Source: Macrotis lagotis | Taxonomy: Eukaryota > Chordata > Mammalia > Peramelemorphia > Peramelidae | Direction of reading: 5' to 3' | DNA length: 64,000 nucleotides | NCBI RefSeq assembly: GCF_037893015.1 | Contig: NC_133663.1 | Span: 145,308,577-145,372,576, forward strand | In this document: piece after piece, positions 1 to 11,499 of the stretch | Layout: every line of letters starts with the position of its first letter | Position numbering within the stretch: position 1 is the first letter of the stretch | Made by a program: the position numbers and the translations under genes | Notes under the pieces: model-generated | Database searches by the model: none | Seen by the model: the letters and a program-made list of their open reading frames with translations, nothing else | What the model was told of the DNA's origin: nothing

Positions 1-830
1 TGAAATTTTGTGCTTTCTCAAGTTTTTGTCTCTCTTTTCATACTTACATATCTCTTATTTCTTTTCCCTATTTTTCCTATACATATCTAATTTTTAAAAT
101 TCTTTTTGAGTTTTTTCTAAGAGAACTCTTTGTACCTGAGACCAACTGACATTCCCCTTTGAGGTTTTACATTTTACCATTTTCTTCTAAGTTCACATTT
201 TGATATTCCCTGTGGACACAATAACTTTCAATGACCAGATCTCTTTTTGTGTTTTTTTTTTTGCTCATTTTTTACAAAGTTGAAATATGCCCCTGTGGCA
301 TAAGGAAGGCACAATTTAAAGATTCTTGAGCTTGGGGTCAGTGGTCTGGTCACTGACTTTCTGTATCAGCTTTATGGCATCTTTCTTAGGTCCTAATGAC
401 TTGCTCACTGCTGTGGTGGCCTGGCATAGTTATGTCTGTTGAATAGAGACTCCAGGGTTCATAATATTCTTTCCGTGCTAGGACTGGAGGTGTCACATCT
501 GACCCATTTTGCTTTTGGCCTGCTGAGACAGGGCCAAGGGGATTCAGTTGCTCATCTGTGCTGGTGGTGCTAAAAGCCTCTGCTCACTTGATTCACCCTA
601 CCTATACTGGACTGAACTTTCTTTTTACTCAATTGAGAGAAATTTTTCCTGAATGCCTTCTGGATATCTTTTCTTGATCAGGAAGGTAGTCTCATTGCAT
701 TTTTTGGGGGGGGGGTCATTTACTCCAGACTCCATTTATAGACATGATTTAATATTGCTTCTGAGGGAAACTGGGAAGACCTCCAGTACTTTTCTAGATT
801 CTTTCTCCATCTTGGTTCCCACCCACTGCA
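1..830 (-). mobile_element. L1 5' end (5'UTR and start of ORF1), minus strand
   Basis: Read on the minus strand, 820-801 gives AACCAAGATGGAG, the sequence with which L1 5' ends in this window begin (compare 62690-62670 and 63447-63460). A GC-richer 5'UTR-like stretch follows (820 to about 290), then an A-rich coiled-coil-like stretch (250 to 1) expected for the N-terminal part of ORF1. No long frame survives. The rest of the element lies to the left of the window. Assignment is by similarity of layout to the other L1 copies here. Confidence 0.6.
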
Positions 831-874
831 ATAATTCAGACTGGATTTCTACTCTGAATATAGGACTTTGTTAG

Positions 875-2110
875 TTTTAGAAAAGCCATAAATATAATCG
901 ACCATGTTCATATTAAGACTATCAAAAATATTAATATTTCAATAGATAGTGGAAAAAGTCTTTAAAAATGCAAGTCTCAATATTAAAAACAATCAAAAAT
1001 TTAGGAATAAATGTTGCTTTCCTTAAAATGATGTGTAATAGCTTTTAAAATTAAAAGATAGCATAATATAATAATTGAGACAAACATCTTTGACAATGAA
1101 ATGAGAAATAAAGCAAGTATTTTCATTATTCCCTATTCATTATTTTACCAGAAATATTTGTTATTGCAATAAAATGAGAAAAGGAAATTAAATGAATAAG
1201 CATAGGCAAAGAAGAGATTAAACTATCACTTTCTTCAGATACTAAGACTTCATTAGAGAATTCTAGGGAATCACCAAAAGAAAAGAAACAATTAACACTT
1301 TCAGCAAAATTGTAACACCTGAGATATACCCAAATAAATTACCCCAAATAATCACCTCAAAAAGAAACATTTTGTCAAATTGTTTGAAAAAATTGTAGCA
1401 AGAAGAGACAGAAAGAAAATTTTAATTAAAAAAATTGCTAGCAAAATACATTTGTAACTCTACGTACCAATAAACCCGTGGATATTTTATGAACAAACTT
1501 ACAAATGGCTCTTATATAGATAAATCCAGATCTAAATAATTAAAGGAATATTAATTACTGAGTAAGTTGAGCCAATATAATCAAAATGAAAAACAATGAA
1601 AAAAATAGTTTTTCAATTCCAAATCACAAATCTATCAAAGAATCTGTTGAAAGCTGAAATATTAAAAAAAAATGAAAAATATTAAGGTAATCAAAGAGAT
1701 ATAATGAGAAGGAAGTGGTACAGTACCTCATTTCAAACTCTTTTAAAACTCTCAGCTAATCAAGCTATAAATGTCAAAACAATTTAGTATTTGACAAGAA
1801 ATATAGAGATCATTGGTTAAAAAGATTAGGCTTTTAATATGTAGAAACAAATCAGCACAGTAACCAATGCTTGATAAACCTGATGACCTCAGACAATGAG
1901 GAAAGAATTCAATTTTTAATAAAAAAAATGGAACCTGGGATATAGTACAGCAGAATGTAAGTGTAGGGCAGAATTTTAACACTGCATTTTAGGATAACTG
2001 CAAATTGGGATGTAATTTAAACATAAAGAATGACAGAAGAATTAAACTAGAAGAGTGTGTCAAATATAATTGAAGAATTCATAACCAAGTAAGAAATGCA
2101 AAGACATTTA
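875..2110 (+). mobile_element. Old, decayed L1 ORF2 fragment, plus strand
   Basis: Around 1225-1315 the plus strand encodes a degraded version of the segment spanning and following the reverse-transcriptase catalytic motif (LSLSSDTKT then ENSRESPKE, resembling LSLFADDT-ENPRESPKE of L1 ORF2). At about 1460-1520 a degraded match to the later YLGIYLP-type segment is visible. Many frameshifts and stops indicate an old copy. A shadow frame on the other strand (1752-1982) is not a gene. Confidence 0.55.
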
Positions 2111-2159
2111 GAAGGAAAATAGAAAAGTTATCTGCATTAAATTTCAAAGGCTTTGCTTT

Positions 2160-3655
2160 ACCATTTGATATTTTATTTTTACAATTACATGTTATAAAAA
2201 TTTTACAACTTTCGACCATAGTCATAAGAATATTTTAAAGTTACATGATTTCCTTCTACTGTCCCTTCCCATAACCTTCCCTCAGCTGGGAGGAAGTTTG
2301 GTAAATGTTGTGCATGCACATTTGTGGTCAATATGTTCTTGGATTAGGCAATTTCTATATGAGGATTTAAGGGTAAGTGAAAATAAGGAAATCCATGAGA
2401 TAAGAAAGAAAAACATAAGAGAAATTCTTTTTAAAAGGTGAATATTATGTTCATTCAGATTGTTTATTTTCATTTGTTTTGTTTTTCTTCCTCTAGATGT
2501 TGATGTCATTCTTCATAGCAGGTCTCCTGGGGTTGAACTCCCTCTCTGAATTGCTGAGAGGAGCTGCATCCATCAAGGTTAGTCAACTCACAATGTTGTT
2601 GTTAATGTGCAGAATGTTCTCTTGGTTCTTCTCCCATTTCTCAGAATTGGTTCCTGTAAATAGTTCAGTGGTTCTCTAGTGTCCAATTATTCATGGTTTC
2701 TTATAGAAAAATATTACTCCATAACATTCATATACCATAACTTGTTCAGCCATTACCCAATTGATGACATCTCCTCAATTCCTAATCCTTTGTCACTACA
2801 AAATAAAAGATGCTATGAATATTTTAGAACACTTTGGACTTCTGTATATAGACCTAGAATTGCTACTGGTGGGTAAAATGGTATGATTTGGGCATAATTC
2901 CCTATTGCTCTCCAGAATGGTTGCATCAGTTTAGAACTCCACCAAGAATGAAATAATATCCCAATTCTCCCACAACCTCTCCAACATTCATTGTTTTTCC
3001 CTTCTTGTCATATTAGATTTTTGATAGGTGTGAGGTAGAACCTCATAGATGTTTCAATTTGCATTTCTCTAATCAGTAATAATTTTGGAACACTTTTTCA
3101 AATGGTTTTATATAGCTTTAATTTCTTCATTTGAAAATTGTTCATATCCTTTTGACTATTTATCAATTGGGAAATGATTTGTGACATTATAAAACTGATG
3201 CAATTGTCTACATATTTTAGAAATGAGACCTTTATCAGAACTCCTAGATATGAAAATTGATTCCCAGATTTCTTTTTACCATCTAAACTTGACATAATTG
3301 GTTTTATTGGTGTAAAAACTTTTTAAATTTATTATGGTCAAAATATTCCATATTTCAATCTATAATGTACTCTATTTCTTACTTGATCACAAATTTCTCC
3401 CCTTTCCATAGTTCTGAAAGGCAGAATATTTTTTTATCTGTTAATTGTTTTATGGTAAAAAAAATCTCCCATTATTTTCAGAATTTCTAATTTGGATTTA
3501 GTTGAGATTCTTTAATGTGTTTTCTCTAGCTTTTTTGGTTGCATACCCAATTCATTTATCTCCCCTCTCTCTACTTTATTCATATAAACATTTAGAGAAA
3601 TAAAATTTACTCAAAAAACTGCTTTGTCTACATCCCATAAATTTTACTATGATTC
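2160..3655 (-). mobile_element. L1 ORF2 C-terminal region and 3' end, minus strand
   Basis: The stretch is similar to the other minus-strand L1 3' ends at 33745-34700 and 55000-55500. It has the same order of landmarks: TTCTCTTGGTTCT, then GCTCTCCAGAATGGTTG, then CTCTCCAACATT. At about 3475 it jumps to sequence resembling the ORF2 endonuclease-RT linker (compare 52240-52440), so an internal deletion is likely. It is non-coding now. Confidence 0.7.
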
Positions 3656-4140
3656 CCTAATAGATAAATGGTCAAAGGATATGAAAAAAACATTTTTAAA
3701 ATGAAGAAATTAAAGCTATATAAACTCATATGAGAAATACTCCAAATCATTATGGATTAGAGAAATTCAAATTAAAGCAGCTATGAGATATCATCTCACA
3801 CCTATCAGATTGGCCATGATATGAAAAAAGAGAAAATGTTCAGAGTTGGAGAGGTTGTGGGACAACTGGGATATTGATGCATTGCTGGTGGAGTTGTGAA
3901 TGAATCCAATCTTTCTGGAGAGCTATTCTCAAAGAGCAATAAAACTACTCATACCTTTTAACCCAACAAATCCAACTCTAGGACTATATTCAAAAGAAAT
4001 CACAAAAAATTGGAAAGGTCCTACATGTTCCAAAGTATTCATAGAAGTTCTTTTTTTGTAGTGGCAAAGAATTGGAAATTGAGGAGATGCCATCAATTGT
4101 GGAATGCTGCACAAGCTATGATAATAAATACTTTAGGATC
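3656..4140 (+). mobile_element. L1 ORF2 3' fragment, plus strand
   Basis: It carries the plus-strand version of the terminal ORF2 landmarks: GATAAATGGTCAAAGGATATG, ACACCTATCAGATTGG, GTTGGAGAGGTTGTGGG and GGCAAAGAATTGGAAATTGAGG. It lies head-to-head with the preceding minus-strand copy, so roughly 2700-3200 and 3650-4140 are an imperfect inverted repeat. Confidence 0.75.
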
Positions 4141-4520
4141 ATAGTTTTTCCACCTTTCCCCCTTAACTTGTCTTTTAAATTTTAAGTTTCAGTCGATTTT
4201 CATTTATACCTTAGCTTTCCCTTTTATTCTTTCCTTTTCTTCTCTCCCCCCATACACACACACTTTCCTGCAGAGTAGGATAGATTTTAAAACCCAAATA
4301 CGAATATATCTTATTCTCTTTCTTGGACAAATGTATTGAATAGGGTTTATTCAATGTTCACATTGTCCCTTCTTTCCCTCTATTATAATAGGTCTCTGTA
4401 CTTCTTCACCTGGTGTTTTTCTTTTTATCCACTAATGCCTAGCCTTCTATTTCTTTTCATGTCTTAATTATTCCATTTTATTACATTATACTGGGAAGGC
4501 TAAGGTATAAGTGAAAATAA
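4141..4520 (-). mobile_element. L1 region between ORF1 and ORF2, minus strand
   Basis: Pyrimidine-rich sequence with a GTAGAATAAGATC-like landmark near 4270. It resembles the inter-ORF parts of the minus-strand L1s at 53420-53720 and 58090-58500. It may belong to the same old element as 2160-3655, interrupted by the plus fragment between them. No open frame. Confidence 0.45.
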
Positions 4521-4552
4521 ACTGAAAGCTAAATTTTTTAAAAGAAAAGTCA

Positions 4553-4703
4553 GGGGCAGCTAGGTAGCACAGTGGATAGAGCACTGGCCCTGGAGTCAGG
4601 AGTACCTGAGTTCAAATCTGGCCTCAGACACTTAATAATTACCTAGCTGTGTAGCCTTGGGCAAGCCACTTAACCTCATTTTCCTTGCAAAAACCTAAAA
4701 AAA
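4553..4703 (+). mobile_element. tRNA-derived marsupial CORE-SINE
   Basis: Full-length copy from GGGGCAGCTAGGTAGC to the A-tail. It has the box-B-like GAGTTCAAATCTGG, the conserved TTAATAATTACCTAGCTG core and the GGGCAAGCCACTTAACC segment. A probable 8-bp target-site duplication, AAAAGTCA, lies at 4545-4552 and about 4700-4707. Confidence 0.9.
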
Positions 4704-4739
4704 GTCAAAAAGGAAAGGTAGAAAAATTTTGGTAAGGGG

Positions 4740-6886
4740 TAATAAGAGAAAAACATAAATGGAGAAAGATAGCATGGAGGGAAGTACAGAATTAGTAATC
4801 TTAATTGTAAATGTGAATTCAATGAATTGTCCCATAAAAGGGAAGAGAAAAATAGAATGAAATAAAAATAAGAATGTTACAATATGTTGTTTACAAGAAA
4901 AATATTTGAAGTAGAGAGATAAATAGAGGGAAAAAGAAAAAGTTGGAGCAAAATATATTATGCCTCAGCAGAAATAAAAAAAAACAGGGGTAATGATCCT
5001 CATCTCAGATAATATAAAAGCAAAAATCAATCTCATTAAAAGGGGAAAGGAAAGAAACAACATCTTCTTCAAAGGTTCCATTAGTAATGAAGCTATATCA
5101 ATAATAAACCTACATGTACCTATTAGCATAGCATCCAAATTCCTAGAGGAAAAGCTGAGTGAATTACAAGGAGACATAGACATCAAAACTTTAATAATGG
5201 GGCATCTCAATCCCCCTTTGTCAGAATTAGATAAATCTAAACTCAGAATAAACAAGAAGGAAGTTAAGATGGTGATTTACATCTTAAAAAATTTGAATAT
5301 GATAGACCTCTGGAGAAAAGTAAATGGGGTTAGAAAAGAATCTACCCTTCTCAAAAGTACATGGCATCTATACCAAAATTGACCATGTATTAGGGCACCA
5401 AAACCTTATGGACAAAGGCAGAAAAGCAGAAATAAGAAATTAATTCTTCTCAGACCATGATGCAGTAACAATTACATGTAATAAAGGATTATGAAAAATA
5501 AATCAAGAGTTAATTGGAAATTAAACAATTTTATCTTAAATAATAGGTGAATAAAACATCAAATAATATAAATAAGCAATTATTATATCCAAGAAAATTA
5601 TAATAAAGAGACGTTGTACTAGAATTTATTGGAAGCAGTCAAGGCAGTTTTGAGGTGACACTTTATATCTCTAAATGTCTATATGAATAAAATGGAGAAA
5701 GAGGAGATCAATGAATTGGGTACACAGCTAAAAATGCTAGACATAGAATAAATTAAAGACCCTGAATTAAAAACCAAATTAGAAATACTGAAAATCAAGG
5801 GAGAGATTAATATAATGGAAAACAAGAAAATCATTGATCTCATAAATAAAACTAAAAATTGGTTTTATTAAAAAAACACCACATAATATAAAAATCTTTG
5901 GATAATCTGATTAAAAAAAAAGAAAGATGATAACTGAAGTACTAGTATCAAAAGTGAAAGGGGTAGGGGTGGCTAGGTGGATAGAGCACCAGCCCAGGAG
6001 TCAGGATTACCTGAGTTCAAATCCAGCCTGAGACACTTAATAATTACCTAGCTGTGTGGCCTTGGGCAAGCCACTTAACCCCAGTGCCTTGCAAAAACCT
6101 AAAAAAAAAAAAATGAAAGGGGTGAACTAACAACCAGTGAGGAGGAAGTTAAAGAGATAATTTGGAGCTTCTTTGCCAAAATACCCAGATGATAAGACAA
6201 GGTAATAAATTACTTAAATAACCACATTTCTGAAAAAAAGAAATTGAAGAAACCAATCATCTCCCTAATAAAAATTCTCCAGTTCCAGATGGATTAACTT
6301 GTGAATTCTATCAAACATATAAGGAACAAATTATTCCTATTCTGCATTAACAATTTTAAAAAATAGGAGAGGAAGGAGTTCTACCAAACTTTTTTCATGA
6401 CATCAACATGGTGCTGAAACCTAAACTAGAAAGAAACAAAAGAGACAAAGAAAATTATATACCTATCTCCCTAATGAATATTGATGCAAAATTCTTAAAT
6501 AAACATTTAGCAATGAAATATAGCAAATGATTACTAGAGTAATACACCATGAACAGATAGAATTTATAACAAGTAGGCAGGAATAGTTCAATATTAGGAA
6601 AATACTCTACATAATTAAACATATCAATAGCAAGACCAACAGAAATCATATGATTAATTCAGAAAATGCTGAAAAAGCCTTTGATAAAATACACCATCCA
6701 TTGCAATCAAAAGCACTAGAAAGTTTTGGAATGAAGTTTATCCTTAAAATAATAAATAGTACCTATATAAATCCATCAACAAATATCATATGTAATGGGA
6801 ATAAGCTCAGAGCATTTCCAATAAAATCAGGGGTAATCATCTCCCATTATCACCATTACTATTCAATATAATATTAGAAATGCTAG

Positions 6887-6888
<2 letters not shown>
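4740..6888 (+). mobile_element. L1 ORF2, first part (endonuclease and start of RT)
   Basis: The frame starts near 4775 with a degraded form of the ORF2 N-terminus (VILIVNVNSMN, then CCLQEKYL). It is most readable at 4993-5382, where MILISDN matches the AILISDN endonuclease segment of the copy at 57620-58075. The RT part is readable at 6650-6871 (ENAEKAFDKI, then NIICNGNKLRAFP), ending at LEML where the element is interrupted. Stops and frameshifts are numerous, so it is dead. A SINE sits at 5965-6113. The element continues at 7994. Confidence 0.9.
5965..6113 (+). mobile_element. CORE-SINE inserted in L1 ORF2
   Basis: Typical SINE body (box-B-like GAGTTCAAATCC; TAATTACCTAGCTGTGTGGCC; A13 tail). 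It is flanked by a perfect 10-bp duplication TGAAAGGGGT at 5955-5964 and 6114-6123, so it inserted into the L1 after that element was in place. Confidence 0.93.

Positions 6889-6938
<50 letters not shown>
6889..6938. repeat. (AT)25 microsatellite
   Basis: Perfect AT dinucleotide run at the left edge of the composite insertion, immediately after the target-site duplication. Confidence 0.98.
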
Positions 6939-6943
<5 letters not shown>

Positions 6944-7057
6944 GGGATATAGACATCTAGAGTAAGAAGGAGAGAAGAAGGGGACCGGGGAAGGAAGGGG
7001 GGATTTGAGTGATAGAGGAGAGGGTGGACTGTGGGGGAGAGTGGTCATATATAACAC

Positions 7058-7207
7058 ATTTTTTTTTACTTCTTGCAAAGGCTGTGATTTGGATGGCCTG
7101 TCCAGGATCACAGGGTCAGGTGGTTGCTGTGCCTTAGGGGTGGTATGTGGGCTTGGGGCCTCTTGGTCCCAGGGCTTCTGATCAGTCTACTGTGCCACTC
7201 AGCTACC
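7058..7207 (-). mobile_element. Diverged CORE-SINE, minus strand
   Basis: Reverse-orientation match running from TTCTTGCAAAGG to CTGTGCCACTCAGCTACCC, much more diverged than the other copies. It is part of the composite insertion. Confidence 0.6.
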
Positions 7208-7412
7208 CTACAGCACATTTAAGAAGAGGGAAGGAATGAAAGGAGAGAGAAAATATAATGTATGGTAGTGGGGAAGCACGAATGGAGGAAGTTGCAATCA
7301 GCAATGGCAACAGTGGAAAAATATGGAAGTAGATTTTGTGATGGACTTATCCTAAAGAATGTGATTCACCCACAACAGATTGAAGTATTATTATTATTAT
7401 TATTATTATTTT

Positions 7413-7555
7413 GATGGGGTTGTGAGGTAAATGCAGTCATATGGCTTGCCCAGGGATGCACAGCTGGGTGATTGTTGGGTGTTTGAGGCTGCATTTGAAT
7501 CCAGTGCTCCTGACTCCAGGGCCAGTGCTTTGTCCACTGTACCACCTGGCCACCC
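7413..7555 (-). mobile_element. CORE-SINE, minus strand
   Basis: Reverse copy with GGCTTGCCCAGGGATGCACAG near its tail end and CACTGTACCACCTGGCCACCC at its head. It is bordered by TTA-type simple repeats (7387-7412 and 7556-7635). Confidence 0.8.
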
Positions 7556-7635
7556 TTATTATTATTATTATTGTTGTTGTTATTATTTTTATTATTATTA
7601 TTTTATTTTATTTTATTTTATTCTATTTTATTTTA
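7556..7635. repeat. TTA / TTTTA simple repeat
   Basis: Runs of TTATTATTA and TTTTATTTTA between two reverse-oriented SINEs; a similar (TTA)n lies at 7387-7412. These probably derive from expanded SINE tails. Confidence 0.9.
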
Positions 7636-7782
7636 TTTTGGCTTTTTGCATGGAAATGGGTTAGGGTGACTTGCCCAGGGTTACACAGCTGGATGATTTT
7701 TGGGTGTCTGGGGCCCAATTTGGACTCCGGTGCTCCTTACTCCAGGGCGAGTGCTCCATTCACTGTGCCACCTAGCTGCCCC
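7636..7782 (-). mobile_element. CORE-SINE, minus strand
   Basis: Reverse copy with GACTTGCCCAGGGTTACACAG and the head sequence CACTGTGCCACCTAGCTGCC. It is the third SINE in the composite insertion, in the same orientation as the other two. Confidence 0.85.
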
Positions 7783-7993
7783 AATTATTATTTTTTAATT
7801 TTAATTTTAATTTTTTTCCTCTTTACTTTATTGCTCATGAGGGTCTATATTTTTTGGGAGAGGGGGTATTATGTTTACTCTTAAAAATAAAATTTTAGTA
7901 ATGTATAAAAAGAACATCATTTGTACAAAAATAAAATAAATATAATAAAAAGAAAAAATAAAATTTAAAAGTTTAAAAAAGGAAATGCTAGCT

Positions 7994-9680
7994 GTAACAA
8001 TAAGAGAAAAAAAGGAATTGACATAATCAGAATTGGCAATGAGGAAGCAAAACTTTCATTCTTTGCAGATGACATAACAGTATACTTACAGAATCCAAGG
8101 AAATTATCTCAAAAATTTCTTGAAACAATCAACAAATTCAAAAAATAACAGGTTATAAAATGAACCCACATAAATCATCAGCATTTCTTTATATGAACAA
8201 CAAAGGCAAATAGTAAGAGATAGAAAGAGAAATTTCATTTAAAATTACTATAGACATTGTTAAATACTTGGAAATCTACCTCCCAAAGACAAACCAAGAA
8301 ACTATATGAACAAAACTATAAACTATTCTCACCCAAATAAAGTCAGATCACAAGAATTGGAAAAATGTTCATGGATAGGTTGAGCTAATATAATAAATAT
8401 GACAAATTTCCCCAGATTAAATTACATATTCAATGACATAACAATGATATTATCAAATTACTACTTTACCGAAGTAGAAAAAATAATTAACAAAATTCAT
8501 TTGGAGCACCAAAAGTTCAAGACTAGCAAGGAAAGTAATGCAAAAAAAATGTAAAGGAAGGTAGTCTTCCTCTACCAAATCTAAAACTATAAGAGGCAGT
8601 CATCAAAACTGCCTGGAAAAAGTTAGTAAAAGAATTAAATTATTCATTGAATTAGGATATGTTCAAAAGTAACCACAGAAAATGACTACAGTAATCTGCT
8701 ATTTGACAAACCCAAAGACATAAGCTTCTGGGATAAGAACTCACTATTTGACAAAAATTGTTGGGAAAACTGGAAAATAGTATGGCAAAAATTAGCCACA
8801 TCTCACACCCTTTATCAAAATAAGATTGGCATGGGTACTGGATTTAGACATAAGGAGCAATACCATAGATACATTTTTATGCCAAGAAATAGTACCTCTA
8901 TCAGATCTATAGAAAGGGGATAAATTTATGACCAAACAAAATTTAGAACACATTATAAATTGTAAAATGAATGGTTTTGGCTATATTTCCTTAAAAAGCT
9001 TTTGAGCTAATATAATCAATACTGCCAAAACGAGAAGGAAAGCAGAAAGCTGGGAAACAATCTTCAATACTAGGAGTTCTGATAAAGGTTGCATTTGTAA
9101 AATATATAGAGAATTGAATCAAATTTATAAGGTTATGAATCATTCCCAAATTGATAGATGGTCAGTGGATATGAACATAGTTTTCAAATGAAGAAATTAA
9201 AGCTATATATCTATATTTATGTATATAAATATATGTATATATATAATGTTATGAAAAACTGTTCCAAATCATTATTGATCAGAGAAATTCAAATTAAAAC
9301 CACTATGAAGTATTACTTCACACCTATCAGACTGGTCAAAAGGAGAAAAAGTTATGATCAATGTTGGAGTGGTTATGGGAAGATTGGGACATTGATGCTG
9401 GTAGAGTTGTGAATGGATCCAACTTTTCTGGAGAGCAATATGAAATTATGCCCAAAGAGCAAATAAAACAGTTCCTATCCTTTGACCCAGCAATTCCAAT
9501 TCTATGTCCATATTGAGAAGAAATTATAAAACAAATGAAAAGTCCTACATGTTCCAAAATACTCATAGCACTTTTTTGAGTGGCAAAGAATTGGAAATTG
9601 AGGAGATGCTCGTTAAATGGGGAATGGCTAAACAAGTTATGGCACATGAATACTATGGAATATCATTGCTCTATAAGAAA

Positions 9681-9735
<55 letters not shown>

Positions 9736-10102
9736 CTATAAGACTCTAGAGAACCATGGAATGATTTACAGGACCTGATGTTGAGGGAAGGGAGTAGAAC
9801 CAAGAGAACAATGTACACATTATCAACAAAATTGTGAGACAAGCGATCTTGATAGAAGCTGCTCCTCTTAGCCATTCAGAGAACCAGGACAACTGTATTA
9901 GATAGGCTATGGACAATGTTATCCCCATCCAGAGGAATCAAAACAAAACAAAACAAAGCAAAATGAAAAAAAGAAACCCTCCAGAATCTGATGAACACTT
10001 TTTAAAAATTATCTCTTATGTATCTCTTTCCCTTAACCCAAATTCCTCATACAGAAATTTACTAATCTGTAAACATTTTTATCAAAAATATCTATGTGCA
10101 AT
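7994..10102 (+). mobile_element. L1 ORF2, second part, and 3' end (tandem copy 1 from 8648)
   Basis: Continues the element interrupted at 6888. The RT catalytic segment at about 8045-8100 reads LSFFADDITVYLQNP with the FADD motif intact. Later landmarks follow: GGGATAAGAACTCACTATTTG at 8733 and the terminal ORF2 phrase CAAAGAATTGGAAATTGAGG at about 9585. It then runs into 3'UTR-like sequence (about 9770-10100). A (TA)24 run at 9683-9730 interrupts the 3' part. No long frame survives. From 8648 onward this segment is the first unit of the tandem array. Confidence 0.88.
9683..9730. repeat. (AT)24 microsatellite
   Basis: Perfect AT run inside the L1 3' region of tandem copy 1; it is absent from copy 2, which lacks this whole segment. 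Confidence 0.97.
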
Positions 10103-11225
10103 CAATGGATTAGGATAGGATCAACAGTAACCAGAGTAAATGACTACAGTAATCTGCTATTTGACAAACCCAAAGACATTAGTTTCTGGGATAAGAACTC
10201 ACTATTTGAGAAAAATGTTTGGAAAAACTGGAAAATAGTATGGCAAAAATTAGTCATAGATCTACATCTCACACCCTTTATGAAAATAAGATAAGCATGG
10301 GTATTAGATTTATACATAAAGAGCAATACCATAGATAAATTCTTAGACCAAGAAATAGTTATTCTATCAGATCTATGGAAAGGGGACAAATTTATAACTA
10401 AACAAAAATTAGAACACATTATAAACTGAAAAATGAATGATTTTGTCTATATTTCTTTTAAAAAGTTTTTGCACTAATATAATCAATACTGCCAAAATGA
10501 GAAGGAAAGAAAAAAATTGGGAAACAATCTTCAATAATAGGAGTTGTGATAAAGGTTGCATTTGTAAAATATATAGAGAATTGCATCAAATTTATAAGGT
10601 TATGAGTCATTCCCAAATTGATAAATAGTCAATGGATAGGAACACAGTTTTCAAATGAAGAAATTAAAGCTATACATCTATATCTATGTATATAAATATA
10701 TGTATATATATATAATCTTATGAAAAACTGTTCCAAATCATTATTGATCAGAGAAGTGCAAATTAAAACAACTATGAAGAATCAACTCATACCTATCAGA
10801 CTGGTCAAAATGAGAAAAAGGTATGATTAATGTTGGAGTGGTTGTTGGAAGATTGGGACATTGATGCTGGTGGAGTTATGAATGGATCCAACCTTTCTGT
10901 AGATCAATATCAGAGGGAAGGGAGTAGAACCAAGAGAACATTGTACACATTATCAACAACATTGTGAGATCTTGATGGCAGCAGCTCCTCTCAGCCATTC
11001 AGAGAGCTAGGAAACTGTATAAGATGGGCTATGGACAATGTTATCCCCATCCAGAGGAAGAAAAACAAAACAAAACAAAGCAAAATGAAAAAAACAAACC
11101 CTTCAGAATGTGATGAACACTTTTTAAAAAATTATCTGGAATGTATCTTTTTCCCTTAACCCAAATTCCCCATACAGAAAATTACTAATCTGTAAACATT
11201 TTTATCAAAAATATCTATGTGCAAT
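10103..11225 (+). repeat. Tandem copy 2 of the L1 3' segment
   Basis: Repeats copy 1 from the ATCAATGGATTAGGATAGG junction through the 3'UTR-like end (CAAAAATATCTATGTGCAATC). The joint between 3'UTR and internal ORF2 is the same at both copy borders (about 10094 and 11217, 1123 bp apart). Copy 2 lacks about 350 bp present in copy 1 (equivalent to roughly 9434-9782), with its joint at CAATAT/GAGGGAAGGGAG. This looks like local tandem duplication and not separate L1 insertions. Confidence 0.85.
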
Positions 11226-11450
11226 CAATGGATTAGGATAGGTTCAACAGCAACCACAGTAAATGGCTACAATAATCTGTTATTTAACAAACCCCAAAAC
11301 ATCAACTTCTGGGATAAGAACTCATTACTTGAGAAAAATATGGGGGGAAAACTAGAAAATAGTACGGCAAAAACTAGGTATATCTCTACATCTCACACAC
11401 TTTACCAAAATAAGATCAGAATGGGTACAGGATTTAGACATAAAGAGCAG
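11226..11450 (+). repeat. Tandem copy 3 (partial) of the L1 3' segment
   Basis: A third, truncated unit starts at the same ATCAATGGATTAGGATAGG joint. It follows the array to the GACATAAAGAGCA landmark, then passes into unrelated sequence (GCTGCTCTGTGCTGC). Confidence 0.8.
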
Positions 11451-11499
11451 CTGCTCTGTGCTGCTAAGGGGAGCAGCGTGGGAAGTAAGGATGGAAGGT

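Larger units (their letters stand above)
6889..7981 (+). mobile_element. Composite 1.1-kb retro-insertion within L1 ORF2
   Basis: The L1 reading is broken exactly between two copies of GAAATGCTAGCT (6877-6888 and 7982-7993), a perfect 12-bp target-site duplication. The insert begins with (AT)25 at 6889-6938. It contains a purine-rich unidentified body (6940-7057 and 7208-7385) and three SINE copies in reverse orientation. It ends in an A-rich tail (about 7915-7981), so the parent element is read on the plus strand. I cannot name its family. The three SINEs may be secondary insertions or carried parts. Confidence 0.8.

Noticed and set aside
2160-4140. Twin-priming inversion of a single L1
   Set aside because: Both halves contain the same part of ORF2, whereas twin priming gives adjoining, non-overlapping parts.
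7431-7884. 147-codon plus-strand frame with hydrophobic I/Y/F runs resembling membrane segments
   Set aside because: It reads through two reverse SINEs and TTA repeats; the hydrophobic runs are translated simple repeat.
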